From assembly GCA_037447655.1 (NCBI GenBank), contig JBBHKE010003546.1:1-64000 (forward strand): a stretch of DNA of 64,000 nucleotides, given 5' to 3'. Numbering within the stretch: position 1 is the first letter of the stretch; each line of letters opens with the position of its first letter. A program made the translations under genes and the position numbers. The stretch comes from Zygnema cylindricum. Lineage: Eukaryota > Streptophyta > Zygnematophyceae > Zygnematales > Zygnemataceae. Positions 22,204 to 33,587 of this stretch are shown here, in pieces. The notes beneath the pieces were generated by a model. It worked only from the letters and a program-made list of their open reading frames with translations, searched no databases and was not told the origin of the DNA.

Positions 22204-25200
22204 CTAGTCCAATTTTAACTTCAGTCCACACTTTTCTCTGCAATATTTTAAATTGGGAGAAGGTACCGATTTTGTCATCATATCAGCCACCATGTCCTTA
22301 TCTGATTTATATACAAGATTCACAATCTTATTATCAACTTTTTCTCTCACAAAACTCAACCTTATGTCCATATGCTTAGCTTTGAAATGATGCTTTGGAT
22401 TAGTTGCAATTGCGATGGCAACTTGGTTATCACAAAACACTTCATGCACCCCTTTCTTCATATACCCCAGTTCTTGCATTAAGGACTTGACCCACATTAA
22501 CTCTTTCACAGCAGAACACAAGGCCATGTACTCAGCCTCGATAGTGGACTGAGCAACCACCTTTTGTTGCTTACTGCTCTAACAGCAAACACCTTCCCCC
22601 ACATACAACACATACCTAGAAGTGCATCTCCTCATAGGTGCGTCCCCATAACTGGCATCACTCCAAGTAGTGATGGCAGTGTGCTCCGCTCCCAAATGTA
22701 ACCATAACTCTTTGGTTCCCACCAGATATCTCATGACTCTATTGGCTGCCTCCAAATCTCTCTTCCTATGATCATTAAGACTCCTACTAAGTACTCCAAC
22801 TGCTGCCGCTATATCTGGCCTAGTACATTTCATAAAATAGATCAAACTTCCTACGACCTGTCTATAAGGGATAGACTTCATAAACTCTCTCTCCATAGGA
22901 CTTATCTGATCATCTAGGATCATCACTCCTCCTTGTACACTCCCTTCACTTACTTTTTTCAAGTCCATGGGAGTGGTACAACTGTTAGCCTTTTCCATCC
23001 AAAATTTTTCAAGCATATTACCTATTGCTTCTTTCTGAATAAGTGTGATAAATCTTTTCCCCATATCCCTCTCTATTTGGATCCCCAAAATGTATTTTGC
23101 CTCACCTAAATCGTTTCATATCAAATCTGCTTCTAAGTTCTGTTTTTAACTTATTGATCTTTTCCAAGGATTTACTCAACACAAGCAGATCATCCACATA
23201 AATTGCAATAAAAATGACACCATTCTCATCTTCAAACATATAGATAGAATGGTCAGAGCTGATCTGGATATATCCTAGACCGGTGAGAAACTCATCTAGT
23301 TTTTTATTCCGCTGTCGGGGAGCCTGCTTCAATCCATATGAGGACTTTATGAGCCTGCAGAATTTGCTCTCTTCTCCTTCTTCCACAAACCCTTTGGGTT
23401 GCCTCATGAAAATTTCTTCCTCTAACTCACCATTAAGAAAATAAGTCTTAATGTCCATCTGGTGTATTTCCATGTCTTTCGCTGCTACCCTATTGAGGAG
23501 GATCCTTAGTGATGGGAACAGAATAACATGAGCAAAGGTTTCCTCATAGTCAATTCCCTCCTTTTGGGTGAACACTTTCGCTACCAATCGAGCCTTATAT
23601 CTCTCAATGGTATTATCTGGGTTCAGTTTTAGTTTAAATACCCATTTACACCCGATAGGTTTTCTGTCTAAAGGACAATCCGCTAGTTCCCAAGTATTTG
23701 CTTCCATGATAGAAGCCATCTCATCATTTATGGCTCTAATCCATCTTTCTTTCTCAAGACTATTCAATGCCTCCCAGTAAGACTGGGGCTCATCTGGGTG
23801 AGATAGCTTAGTTACCTTATGAGCGGCCTGTTTTTGTTGTATCTTTTTGCTGCTCTTTCTCCCTCCCTCAAACTTCGAAGCAGGAATGGATGGAAGTCTT
23901 CGTTTTCTCCTCACTGTCTCATTGGCTCCCATGTCCATTGAAGGCGGTTCTGATCCCACATCTTCTATCTCCTCCAAGTCCATGGGGATATGTGAGGTTT
24001 TTGGTGAGTCCCCTGTATCCCGAAACTCCTCTGAATCTGCAATCACGGTTTCACTGATGTCCTTTTCGGGAACGACCGAGTTCTCCTCACTTTTGGACTC
24101 AAATCTCATTCTTATCTTTTTTGTATATTTGAAGGGGTCAAATGAATTCTGTACATCCATGACAACTAGGTGTTTGACCAGATTGATATATTTCTTTCCT
24201 AAGTCATAAACTTTAGATCCCTTAACATCCTCATCATATCCCACAAAGTATCGATGTTTTCTCTTAGCATCTAGTTTCCGGTTTTTCCTATCCGTGTCAA
24301 GACTGTAAACTTGGCTACCGAAATACTTTAAGGTGTGAGATACCTGGTTTCCTTCCAACCCATCTTTTATACGGTGTCACTCCCTTTACAGTTGAGGTAA
24401 GGACTCTATTCTTAATGTAGTTTGCACAGTTCATTGCTTCTGTCCAAAATCTCTTTCCTATTTTTTTGTCGGCCAACATACTGCATGCACTATCTCTTAG
24501 TGTTCGATTCAACCTCCCAACTACCCCATTTTATTTCGGGTTGTATGGTACAGTTTTTTGGTGCTGCACTCACTCATCTCTCAGATATTCCTCAAACTGG
24601 TTAGAGGTATATTCGCCCCCATTATCACTCCTTATCCTCTTAATGGGGGTTTCATGCAACTTCTCACTCCAAGCTTTATATTTTTTGAAGTAAGTTGATG
24701 CTTCAGACTTTGTTTTCAGAAAGTAGACTTAGAGTATCTAGACCAGTCATCAGTTATTGTCATCATAAACCTCTTTCCTCCAACCAAAGGTACTTTTGCA
24801 GGTCCCCAAATATCTGTGTGGACCAAATTTAACACTTTCTCACCTCTATATGTGGCGGCTATGGGAAATGGAAGTCTGTGAGCCTTACCTTGAGCACAAC
24901 CACTACAATCATCCATCATTTCATTATCCTCAAACTGAATGCCATCTACTACCCTAAGCTTTTTCATTTCCCTCAACCTATCAAAATGCACATCAACCGC
25001 TTATGCTAAATCATCACCTTAGGAACACCTACATAATAAGCATTCTTCTTTTCATTACTCAGGTTAAGCCTAAACATTCCTTGGCTACCCTTATCAGCTG
25101 TGAAGTAAACTTCATCCCCATACTTAGCTGTAAAGACTCCCTTTTTGGTGAAAGTATCAAACTCTTTGTCATCTAACATAGACGTAAAGACAAGATTTTT

Positions 25201-25400
25201 ACTCAGCTGAGGAATGTAAAGTACATCTGAGAATGTAAATATAGAAGTCTTACCCTCCACTAAGACTTTCAGATCTACTGATCCCACTAGATCGGTAGTA
25301 ACCACTCTCCCATCCCCATACTGTATCTCTACAGTAGGAATATTTCTTAGCTTAGTGAAGAGTTCTTTATCACGACACATATGCATGGATGCACCTGAGT
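22204..25400 (-). pseudogene. Pol of copia F (PR, INT, RT, RNaseH), mostly readable but broken
   Basis: The protease near 25360-25400 keeps an intact DSGAS. The GAG-pre-integrase and integrase start are at 24716-24991 (CSGCAQGKAHRLPF, ITDDWSRYS), followed by integrase pieces to 24315. The longest frame, 23102-24358 (418 codons), spans the linker and RT with CKWVFKLKLNPDN and YVDDLLVLSKS. RT end and RNase H occupy 22204-23088 (SDASYGDAPM, AEYMALC, DNQVAIAIA, HMDIRLSF, then MMTKSVPSP). Frame breaks lie near 22565, 23095, 24320, 24715 and 25000. Confidence 0.88.
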
Positions 25401-26524
25401 CGATGATCTATCCTTCCTGTGAAGCTTCTCGAATTGCTCCAAGGGCACACTTTTGCCTCCGAGGGATCTCCTTCTCCTCCAGACTCTCGTCAAGAACAAG
25501 CTCCCTATCCTCCTCATAAGACTCATCCTCTGTTTCTCCTGTCTCTTTTGTAACCACAAGTGCCTTTTTCTTCCCTTCGAAAGAACCCCCTCCGCGGTTC
25601 TCTTAAAGACTCAGCTCCGACAACTTGACACAATTTGCGATGAAGTGTCCCGGCTTTTTGCAAAAATGACAAAGACCCTTTCGGGGCCTCGATCCTCCAT
25701 AATGATCTCTTTCCCCTTTGTACGGTTTCTTCAGGTCCTTCCCCGATCGATCCCCTCCTGCTGCTAGTGCTTGAATGCTCTTTCCTCCTCTTTTAATCTC
25801 CATTGTGTTTTCCTGCACGAGTATCATTTTTACCACTATGTTCCATTTTCATGAACTACCAGGCATTTCCTGTACTCGGTACACTATGTTCTCGTACTCA
25901 TCTGGTAACTTTATGATAAAGGTGTCAACTTTTATTTTCATTGTACTTGTCCACCCGGCACTTTCGAACTCCATATACAAACAAGAAAGATCATTACAGT
26001 AATCTAACATCTTTCCTCCTTTGTAAGTGTAACTCATTAGCTTTTGCTTAGCCAACTGGAGCTCTTGAATAGTTCCAGCTCTTTAAATCTCCACCAAACT
26101 CACCCACAACTCCTCGGCCTTGTAAATGTGAAGATGAGGGGTAGCCAAAGCTTGAGTGAGGTTCCTCAGAATGAAGTTCTTGGCAACCGTGTTTACATCC
26201 TCCCACATTTGAGTATCGTTCTCCGCGGTCTTCATGGTCGCCGCTCTCGGTACTGTGGCAATAGGAGTGAGGGGTGTCTCCTTCCCTTTCCCCTTGTTGG
26301 ACACACTGCTGTCCCCATCATCTGCCTCCTCTGGTGAGGCAGCCGTTGCTGCAGGAAACCTTACTTCTCCAAATCCTGGTGTAGTTCTCGAAAGTGGACG
26401 TTACACTTGTCCACTAACGATACCCCAGTATCGTTTTTCGCACAAAGCTCCCATCATTATGGCTTCCCAATAGATGAACCCGGATCCATTGAAGGTGGGC
26501 ACCCTAGAGGGTGGGCCCATAACC
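25401..26524 (-). pseudogene. Gag of copia F with primer site
   Basis: MGPPSRVPTFNGSGFIYWE starts inside the primer site (26510-26524). It continues through ENDTQMWEDVNTVAKNFILR (26083-26304), YTYKGGKMLDYCNDLSCLY (25849-26055) and the CCHC knuckle CHFCKKPGHFIANC (near 25640-25680). Stops after LVEI and near 25845, plus a break near 25600, interrupt it. Confidence 0.82.
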
Positions 26525-27534
26525 TGCAATTCTGTGTCCTCCATTGGACCACAGAATACAACAAGCGTCTATATACTATTTAACTAACCCACTTCAAGCC
26601 ACAACCATTGCTGTCGCGGAAGGTAAAATGACAATTTGACTGTACCTCTGTGCAGCTTGGACTCCCCTGAGTTTGTAGCAAAAAGAATCACTGAAAACAG
26701 CCAACCAGCTGATAAACTATAAGGTGGCAAAGATGCCAAGTTTATACAAACTCTCAAAGGGAGAGAGGTCACTACCTACCAAATTCTCTAAGTCCTAAAC
26801 CCCTCTCACAACCCCTATCTACTGACGTACGAACTAATCAAACGACTGTAGGGTACAGAAAAGTACTACGGCCGATGTAATTTCTGTACGGCCTGTGTAC
26901 GGTAAAGCCATTGAGTGGACGTGTGCCCAATTTTAATTCGTCCTTATGTTCCTCAGAATTCCCGCGACCAAATGTCATCCCTCCATGTGGCGCCACGTCA
27001 TGCCACGTCCATAAACGCTAGAGTGACCATTCCCAGATCTCGGCAGAGATATACGCCGTCCGATTAAATCCAAGATTAAATGTCGGGCGTCGTAACAAAT
27101 GTCTGATTCATTTGTTTTGTGCGAGATAATGTTTCGCACTATATATAACACTAGGTTATATGTTCTTTAGTTTGTCGTGCCGTTAATCGAATTCATGGTC
27201 TCAATAGTGTTTAAATATTTATCAAACCTAATGTACCCTAACGGACTTCTACGACAGACTAGTTAGAGCTAACGGCTACGTCGCGCTCTGCCGGTCAGAG
27301 GTTTGAGTCTTGCCGGACACAACCTTTCGTTTAGAGTGACATAAGTCACTCTTTAGTCCTACCTGCTTAAGCTAGGACAGCCATGGCTCAACCACCCTGT
27401 CTATCCCTCAGTGACTACGACAAGTATGGTGGGTAGAGAGAGGAGGTGGAGGCAGGCTGTCCGCCTTTTTTTTTCCTATTTGTAGCAAATTATTTAGACC
27501 TAGAAAATACCATATTAAACTAATAATTTCAACA
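26525..27534 (-). repeat. 5' LTR of copia F
   Basis: 1010 bp, the same length as its partner. Five GTAC motifs at about 26828-26900, GGCGCCACGTCATGCCACGTC near 26989, CACTATATATAAC near 27137, and a tRNA-like block at about 27255-27320 in which the B box has decayed (GGTTTGAGTCT). Confidence 0.92.
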
Positions 27535-27568
27535 CTACTTTCACCTACTTTTGAACTATGTCCAAAAC

Positions 27569-29184
27569 AGTAATGTGTGACAATGTCTTCCGTGAAATCT
27601 TGTGACTTGTTCGGCCGCCTTCAAGGTTCTATCGTCCACATGTCCCCATGTACCACACCATATTGTTAAATTGAAGTCACGAGTGGGGGAAAATGAAAAA
27701 TGAAAAAAAAATGGTATTGTAGAAACAAAAACATTTTATTAAAACAAATAATCTCAACAAGTAAGGTACATCTATGGGTAGCCTAAAGAATACTATCGGA
27801 TTAAAAATGGTAGGTTCAAATTCGAGAAATGCATAGTTTTCACGACAACTTCAACGTTTAAATCGCAAAAAACGTTTAATGCGTTTGGTCCAATGACTGA
27901 AAACACAACGCAGTCCCAAGCGTCTTGTCGGTGATTCACAATCGCGACGTCACTGTCGTTACTGCCTAGTACAGTAATCGTTGTAGTCGCACAGGAAAAT
28001 ACACAAACTGTACACTTTTATGTACGGTCACATCGATAACTGGCCACCTTTTATGCGTATAATACGGGGAAAAATGCGGAGCTTTTCAAAAGGATCTGGA
28101 GGACACGTCGTCCAAAGTGTACTCCACCAGAAAAACGTCGTCCAGCACTCCAGCAAAAGGAAAATATCGCAACAACAAAGCTGTCCTTGGCGAGGTCGCA
28201 CATGGTATCCTCCGGCGGAACCGACAGAATCTTCTTTGCAGATCTACCTATAGTACATGTGGTCAACCCTCTCGTGGTAAGTCAAGTCCCAACGGTGTCA
28301 TTTTCCTCATATCCGCCAAAAAAGCGCAACGCTAATACCTGAACTATGACTCCCCAAAGACCTGTGACCTGCGAGAAGAGCGTGGAAACTTGTTTTAGGG
28401 TTCTTTCCACCTGACAAATCAGTGTGCTCCCATGTTGAAGCCCATTGAAACTTTGAACGGGATTTGCCGTCCGTACGGTGCCGGCCTCCCTTGCATGGCC
28501 TTCAGAAAACTTGATGCCGTGCTGGAACGACGCGAAGGTACGGCAAAAGGCATTCCTGTCACGAGTCACGTGCGCTTCCCTGGGCGCCACGCGGCTGGCC
28601 GTCTTTGCCGCGCCGGTCGAGCTGCCGTCAGCGCCCTTTCAGCAGCTGCGATAACTTACCGTATCGCACAAGCGATTCTTGGACAGTCGTATACCGCCGT
28701 CTGCCAATAGCGTGAGCCATCTTGCCACGTTGAACCCAACATTACTAAAGTACAGTGTTTTTGTACTGTCCAGTACAGTGCTACCACTACGTGTCCACGC
28801 TAAATCATTACCTTTAAGCTGTCAACTGTAGAGCAGAACGTTAGAGCGGCTGACGATCATAGTATCATACCCTTTTAGAATACGGTACGCATTCATTCGT
28901 CAAAGTTCATCGAATGTAGTTCACACTATATAAGAAATAAATACCACAGTATATGCCAATCACTGCCGCCGTTTGCTGCCGATCGCTGGTTATTGGTTGG
29001 CCATTGAGAGCGATTTTGTTCGTCAATAATGTACTTTTAGACGCGCAAAGATCCCGTGTGCTGTACTGTACCGTACCTGGTTCCCGGGTAGTCCCTGAAA
29101 GTTTTGAAGGGAGCTGCCCGAATATGCATCACCGTTGCAGCATCCAACAGCTGCTGCATACAGACTCAAACAGAGAGCCAAGCC
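27569..29184. other. Upstream region of the MED26-like gene, no supported gene
   Basis: The left half is AT-rich and the stretch 28400-28720 is GC-rich with overlapping open frames that match nothing I recognise. GTAC motifs cluster near 28005-28030, 28749-28775 and 29062-29078. CACTATATAAGAAATA at 28924-28939 is a likely TATA box, and its left context (TTCATTCG...TTCACACTATATAA) resembles the corresponding part of LTRs E and F. Confidence 0.5.
28924..28939 (+). promoter_or_regulatory. Candidate TATA box of the MED26-like gene
   Basis: CACTATATAAGAAATA lies about 250 bp before the chosen ATG (29185), leaving room for a 5' UTR of about 220 nt. No transcript evidence is available. Confidence 0.4.
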
Positions 29185-32100
29185 ATGGTGTACGCTGATG
29201 CAGGTCCGCTTGGCTGCTCTCAAATGGAGTCCATGGATGACATTCAAGGATGGAGGAAGCTCTTTGCCAGTTCTGGAGCAGATATTTGGACTGTAGTTCA
29301 CAAAGCCATCCGTGTGGCCTTACGGGATTGTCCTGGAGAAGTGAGACAACGGAGAGATGTCATAACTGAACAACTCTATGCTCCTCGGTTTAGTAGTCAT
29401 AGAGAAGTGGCAGAAGAGAGAGAGAGTCCGCCTGACAGCCATGGTGAAACCTCAAGGGGTAGGAACGTGACAAGTGTGTCAAGTGGTCTAGAAAGCCAGG
29501 GGATTGATCTTTTGGGAGAGAGAGGAGGAGGAAGAGATAGGGATGGAGAACCGGAGGATAAGTATAATAAGTACAATGGATGTGATGGAGAGGATGAGGG
29601 AAATGTGGATTGTGAAGAGGGCGATGTCGCTGGAAAGGACGAAGCGGAGGCGTTGGCAGAAGATATTGAAGAGGAGAACAGGCAACTCGAGGAGATTTCT
29701 CAACTGAAGGCTGAGATGCAGGAGAAAGACTTGGTCAGTGGAGTTATCCATTGGTTTCAGGCCTGTCCACAGTATTGGTTGTGATGTTAATTTCAGGTGA
29801 AGTTAAAAGTGAACAGAACGAGTTTAATCTTTTCTATATGTGGTATTCTAAGGTTTTAGTACTATCACATGGATATTTGGAGTCTTTTGAGATATTTCAA
29901 CCTCAAGTGTGAGAAAGTATTGGTTGTGATCTGTACTGCGTTCTTCAAGAAGATGGTATGTGTCTGGTTGATGGTAATAGTTTTGTGACTGTGGCTTATC
30001 ATGCATTTTGCCCTTCTTGCATTTATGACCATGCAAATGATTTCCTTTTGATGGAAGATGTGAAAATGTGTACGGGGATTTGGAGTTCAGACGGAATCGC
30101 AGGCCTTGGAGCTGTTGGAGAAACTTGGCGAATTTCCGATGTCACTTGCAACTATGCAGGTAAACAGATACTTTGTCCCGGCACCTTTTTCTTTAATGGT
30201 CTCGATACAACGGCTATTGTCATCTTACTCACAGGCTAGGTGGCTCAGCTAGCCTGTATGGGAGCTTAGCCTGAAACTTGGCTGTTGGGCATCAGGGCCC
30301 AATGTTGTTGGATGGATGGAACAGTAGGATTGTTCAGATAGTATGAAAGGGCGAGGATCAATTACCAAATTTTTTAAGGCTGACATCTGAAGATATGGCG
30401 TATATTGTGCAGCACACTCAAATAGGACTGGCAGTAAAAAGACTGGGACAAAACCATGGAGCTCAGTCTGTCAGGACAAGGTGTAAACAACTTGTCAGGT
30501 GGGCTTGCCAATACACATTTCAGTATTTGAAGGCAATCTGGTTCTTTGTTGCAAAAGCCCATGTAGGTATATGATGTTTCTTTTTTATGTCTTTCTTGCT
30601 GCTGGTTAATGGCATCATATTCTTTTCTTTCAGCTGTTTTACACTGGCCGGTGTCAGCCAGAGTCTATTCTTTTGTTGTTGACACATATACTCTGTTGGA
30701 TAGGCGATTCTATGAAACTAGATTTGCGATTCTATGAGGTTGTTCTTGTTGGGTGTAATGCTAAAAGGTATTGGAGCATACTGTGGGATCTTGCCATGTG
30801 GTGTTAACTGTTGCACATCATCGATCACATGCCATGATAATAAACTGCATATGTAAGGCTATTGCTTAATGGGCGACTAAGTGTTGGGTGAGATTTTTTC
30901 AGAATTTGGAAGGGATTGGCTAATGACTGGATTGATAGTGCGGCAAATACGGCACGTGCTGGTGAGGGCAGCTTCTTGTCAACACTCCTGTCTTTTTTTT
31001 TCCTTATTTTTCTGGTGCCTAGTAATACCAGGTGCGATTTATTAATTGGTGTTTCAAGGTAACTGTATGTTACGGACCCAAATGTTAGAATTGAATGCTG
31101 GTATACTTATTTTATTGGTGTATTGAAGTACAGTGCCTTTATGAAACTCATAGAAGTGCAGATTCCCGAGGAAGGCTTTGTATTTGTCTTTGTATTTCTG
31201 GTATCCAAATATCTCTTTGTAATTGTTGTTAATTGTACATTGTTCTGTTTGTTGAGTTCTTACATCTCTTGGAGTTTGCACTTTTTACCCTTTGGCCATT
31301 TGTGCATCTCTTGTTAAATCTGCATTATGTCGCTACTACACTTCCCTTTTCCATGTTTGTTCTCGGTACCTTCTTTCTGCTTTTTCATCCCACTCTTTAC
31401 TGTTTTCTTGTACCTCCTGTTTCCCCTTTGAGCTCCACCTCTATATCTTCCTTTCTGTATGTGTCCTTTCCATCATTGTTATTTTTCTCTGTTTGTCTTA
31501 ACTCTTTCCGCATGTTTACTGTATCCTCCTTTCTGCTGTGGTTTCAGAACAAGAGGTTGCCCCTCGCAGCACGGACGACGAGGAGGAGGAGGCTGTACTT
31601 CCTTCTCCCCCAATGGATGCTGAAGCTCTATTGGCAGAGAGGGATGACCTTGCGTTTGAGGAAATGGACAATGTAAGTGTGTCAAAGGGGAGGGGTTCCG
31701 CTAAAAAACAGCTTGCATTTTGAAGAACATTGGATCTGGTTCCTCAGAGCTGGATCTTCTGTTGTTTACTTTATCTTTTCTTTGCAAACGGAGTTTGAAA
31801 GTGGTAGTTGATGGAGATCCTGGCTTTGGATGGGATGGTTTGGTCCAGGTTTTGAGCGGGTTTGATAATGAACTTTGTAAGTACCTGGCATCCTCGTACC
31901 CCTCCTCTCTGTTTGTTTCTCTTTTGCTCTCCCTTGTTTCTTTCATATTTCTGTTTTCTATAGCTCTCCTTATCTGTCCCCTCCTCTTCCTCTTGATATT
32001 GAATGGATTCAAAGAAATTGCAGTCCACAGGGACAAACGCTTATGGTGTTTTGTTTTTCCTAAATATAGCCTGGTATTTGGAGAAAAGTGATTTGCAACA

Positions 32101-33587
32101 TCATTAGCTTCAAATTTCTCCCTTCCCCCCTCTGTCTGTCCTTTTCCTACCATTTTTAGTTTCATTGTGAGAGACCCTGTCATTTATTTCTGGGTATATA
32201 TTTGGATGCAGCTGGAGGCTCCAATGAGGCGGATGGTACTGGCAGACGGCGACCGTTGAACGTAACGGAACGGGCCATAAAGCATCCTGCCACAGAACTC
32301 AAACGAGGTAATTCCCTGGAAAGGGAGACAGGGGCCGGCAGTCGTCCAGGCGATAGTCTAAGAGAAGGTCGGAAAGTGGAGCGGAGAGAGGCAGGAGGAA
32401 GGGACGACCGGATACAACATGGAGGCCTCAGGATGGAGAGGGAAGGAACTGGGCAAGGAGAAAAAGAAAGGGGAAGAGCTTTAAAGAAACGAGAAGAGAG
32501 GCGAAGGGATGGTACCATCAGCAGAGAAAACAGCGCTGGAGACCTAAAAGGAATGGCAGATAGAGGCAGCAGAGAAGCTAATAACGATCGTAGAGAGTTG
32601 GGAAATAAGGGAGGGAAGCCTGCTGGAGGGATGAGCTTGGGGACAATTGGGAGAAGGCAGGGAATGCCTGAGCTTTCTCACGGGGGGGAAAGCATGGCCG
32701 CTACTCGGGCGGTGAGCACTTCTTGGCCTCGTTTTGAGGATCCCATTGTTGGCTGGACTTGTGAAAGTTATGAGTAGTTGACGAGGAGAGGGTGGCACTG
32801 ATGTGGAAATGGAGGAACTGAAGAGGAAGAGGAAACAACTGAATGGGAGTCATTGGTCGTGGGTTTTGCAGATTGGAAAACCAGTGAATACTGAGGAACA
32901 GCTAGCTATTGCAAAAAGAAAGATGAAGGAACGATATGAAGAGAAGGAGATGGGTGAGTTCTCCCTGCTTTCGGTTCATGTCAGCATTTCTGATGCCCAC
33001 CTGATGAGTGTGATTCTCATAAATTCTTGGGTTGATGACAAGGATCCTGAAAATCTATCTTGTTCTCCTCTACACTACTAGCAGTGGAGTGCGAGTGACA
33101 ATTTTTGTGGGGAGTGATTTTTTTGGGGGGGGGGGACCAGCAATAAGTCATCAAGTGTTAGAACGAAAATAGGGGATTCTGTTGTAGTGGGCCTACCAAC
33201 CATGTAACCTTCAGCAATATTGTAATTGTTTTATCTATGCAAAGACACTGGGATGTCAGTACAATTCTCATCACCAGCATGTGCATTTCACATTAACTCG
33301 TGGCTTGTATAAAAGGCATTCAGATTATTTACCTCTGAAGAACCATTTCAGTAGATGTACTTGAAATAATAGGAAGCGTTCTTGTGCTGGTTTTAGCGTA
33401 CTCGTGCGAGTTATTGTTTTCACAGAAGATTTGTCTTGGAGTTTTAAAACAATATTTTTTTCGGATGTCATATTGTGCAGCTAAACGCCAACGAACTATT
33501 CAAGTGTTGGAGCCGGAAGATGTGAAAAAGCCAATGAGAGCCAAAGCTGGACATGGTCGCCCACATGTTCCCTTAGGAAGGTGGTAA
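29185..33587 (+). CDS. MED26: Mediator subunit 26-like protein (TFIIS N-terminal domain)
   Basis: Nuclear Mediator subunit family that links Mediator to transcription elongation factors. Predicted exons: 29185-29733, 30091-30159, 30413-30498, 30903-30961, 31548-31672, an uncertain one ending at 31876 (perhaps from 31750), 32212-32711, 32872-32953 and 33481-33587. All certain junctions are GT-AG and phase-consistent. Residues about 20-67 form the plant MED26 N-terminal helix block (WRKLFASSGADIWTVV, QRRDVITEQLY), followed by an acidic stretch. The TFIIS N-domain reads ALELLEKLGEFPMSLATMQ, HTQIGLAVKRLG, then RIWKGLANDW. The C-terminus AKRQRTIQVLEPEDVKKP matches MED26 ends. The exon 32212-32711 is Arg/Gly/Glu-rich and poorly conserved. 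ATG at 29185 sits in AGCCATGG. With the uncertain exon the protein is about 567 aa. Confidence 0.82.

Larger units (their letters stand above)
21181..27534 (-). mobile_element. Ty1/copia LTR retrotransposon F, complete structure (6354 bp)
   Basis: LTRs at 21181-22190 (3') and 26525-27534 (5') are both 1010 bp. A perfect 5-bp target duplication CTACT flanks it (21176-21180 and 27535-27539). The primer site is 26510-26524 and the polypurine tract 22191-22203. Gag-PR-INT-RT-RNaseH reads on the minus strand. It belongs to the family of E. LTR copies show scattered differences and the coding region has several stops, so it is probably dead but structurally the best preserved. Confidence 0.95.
20896..27560. 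mobile_element. hAT-type MITE 2, split by copia F (20896-21180 and 27540-27560)
   Basis: The left part (285 bp) is a close copy of MITE 1. The missing right terminus ACCTACTTTTGAACTATG appears after element F, at 27543-27560. Flanking 8-mers TCTAAAAC (20888-20895) and TCCAAAAC (27561-27568) are a 7/8 target duplication. Removing F and one CTACT restores a MITE of about 306 bp. Confidence 0.88.

Noticed and set aside
28282-28710. GC-rich overlapping ORFs upstream of MED26
   Set aside because: Open on both strands with no recognisable motif. More likely regulatory or old repeat sequence.
29104-29184. Upstream extension of the MED26-like frame
   Set aside because: The extension begins with TTG. 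The first in-frame ATG with good context is 29185, and the family homology starts after it.
31233-31676. A 147-codon plus-strand ORF
   Set aside because: Most of it is T-rich intron of the MED26-like gene. Only 31548-31672 is coding, in a different frame.
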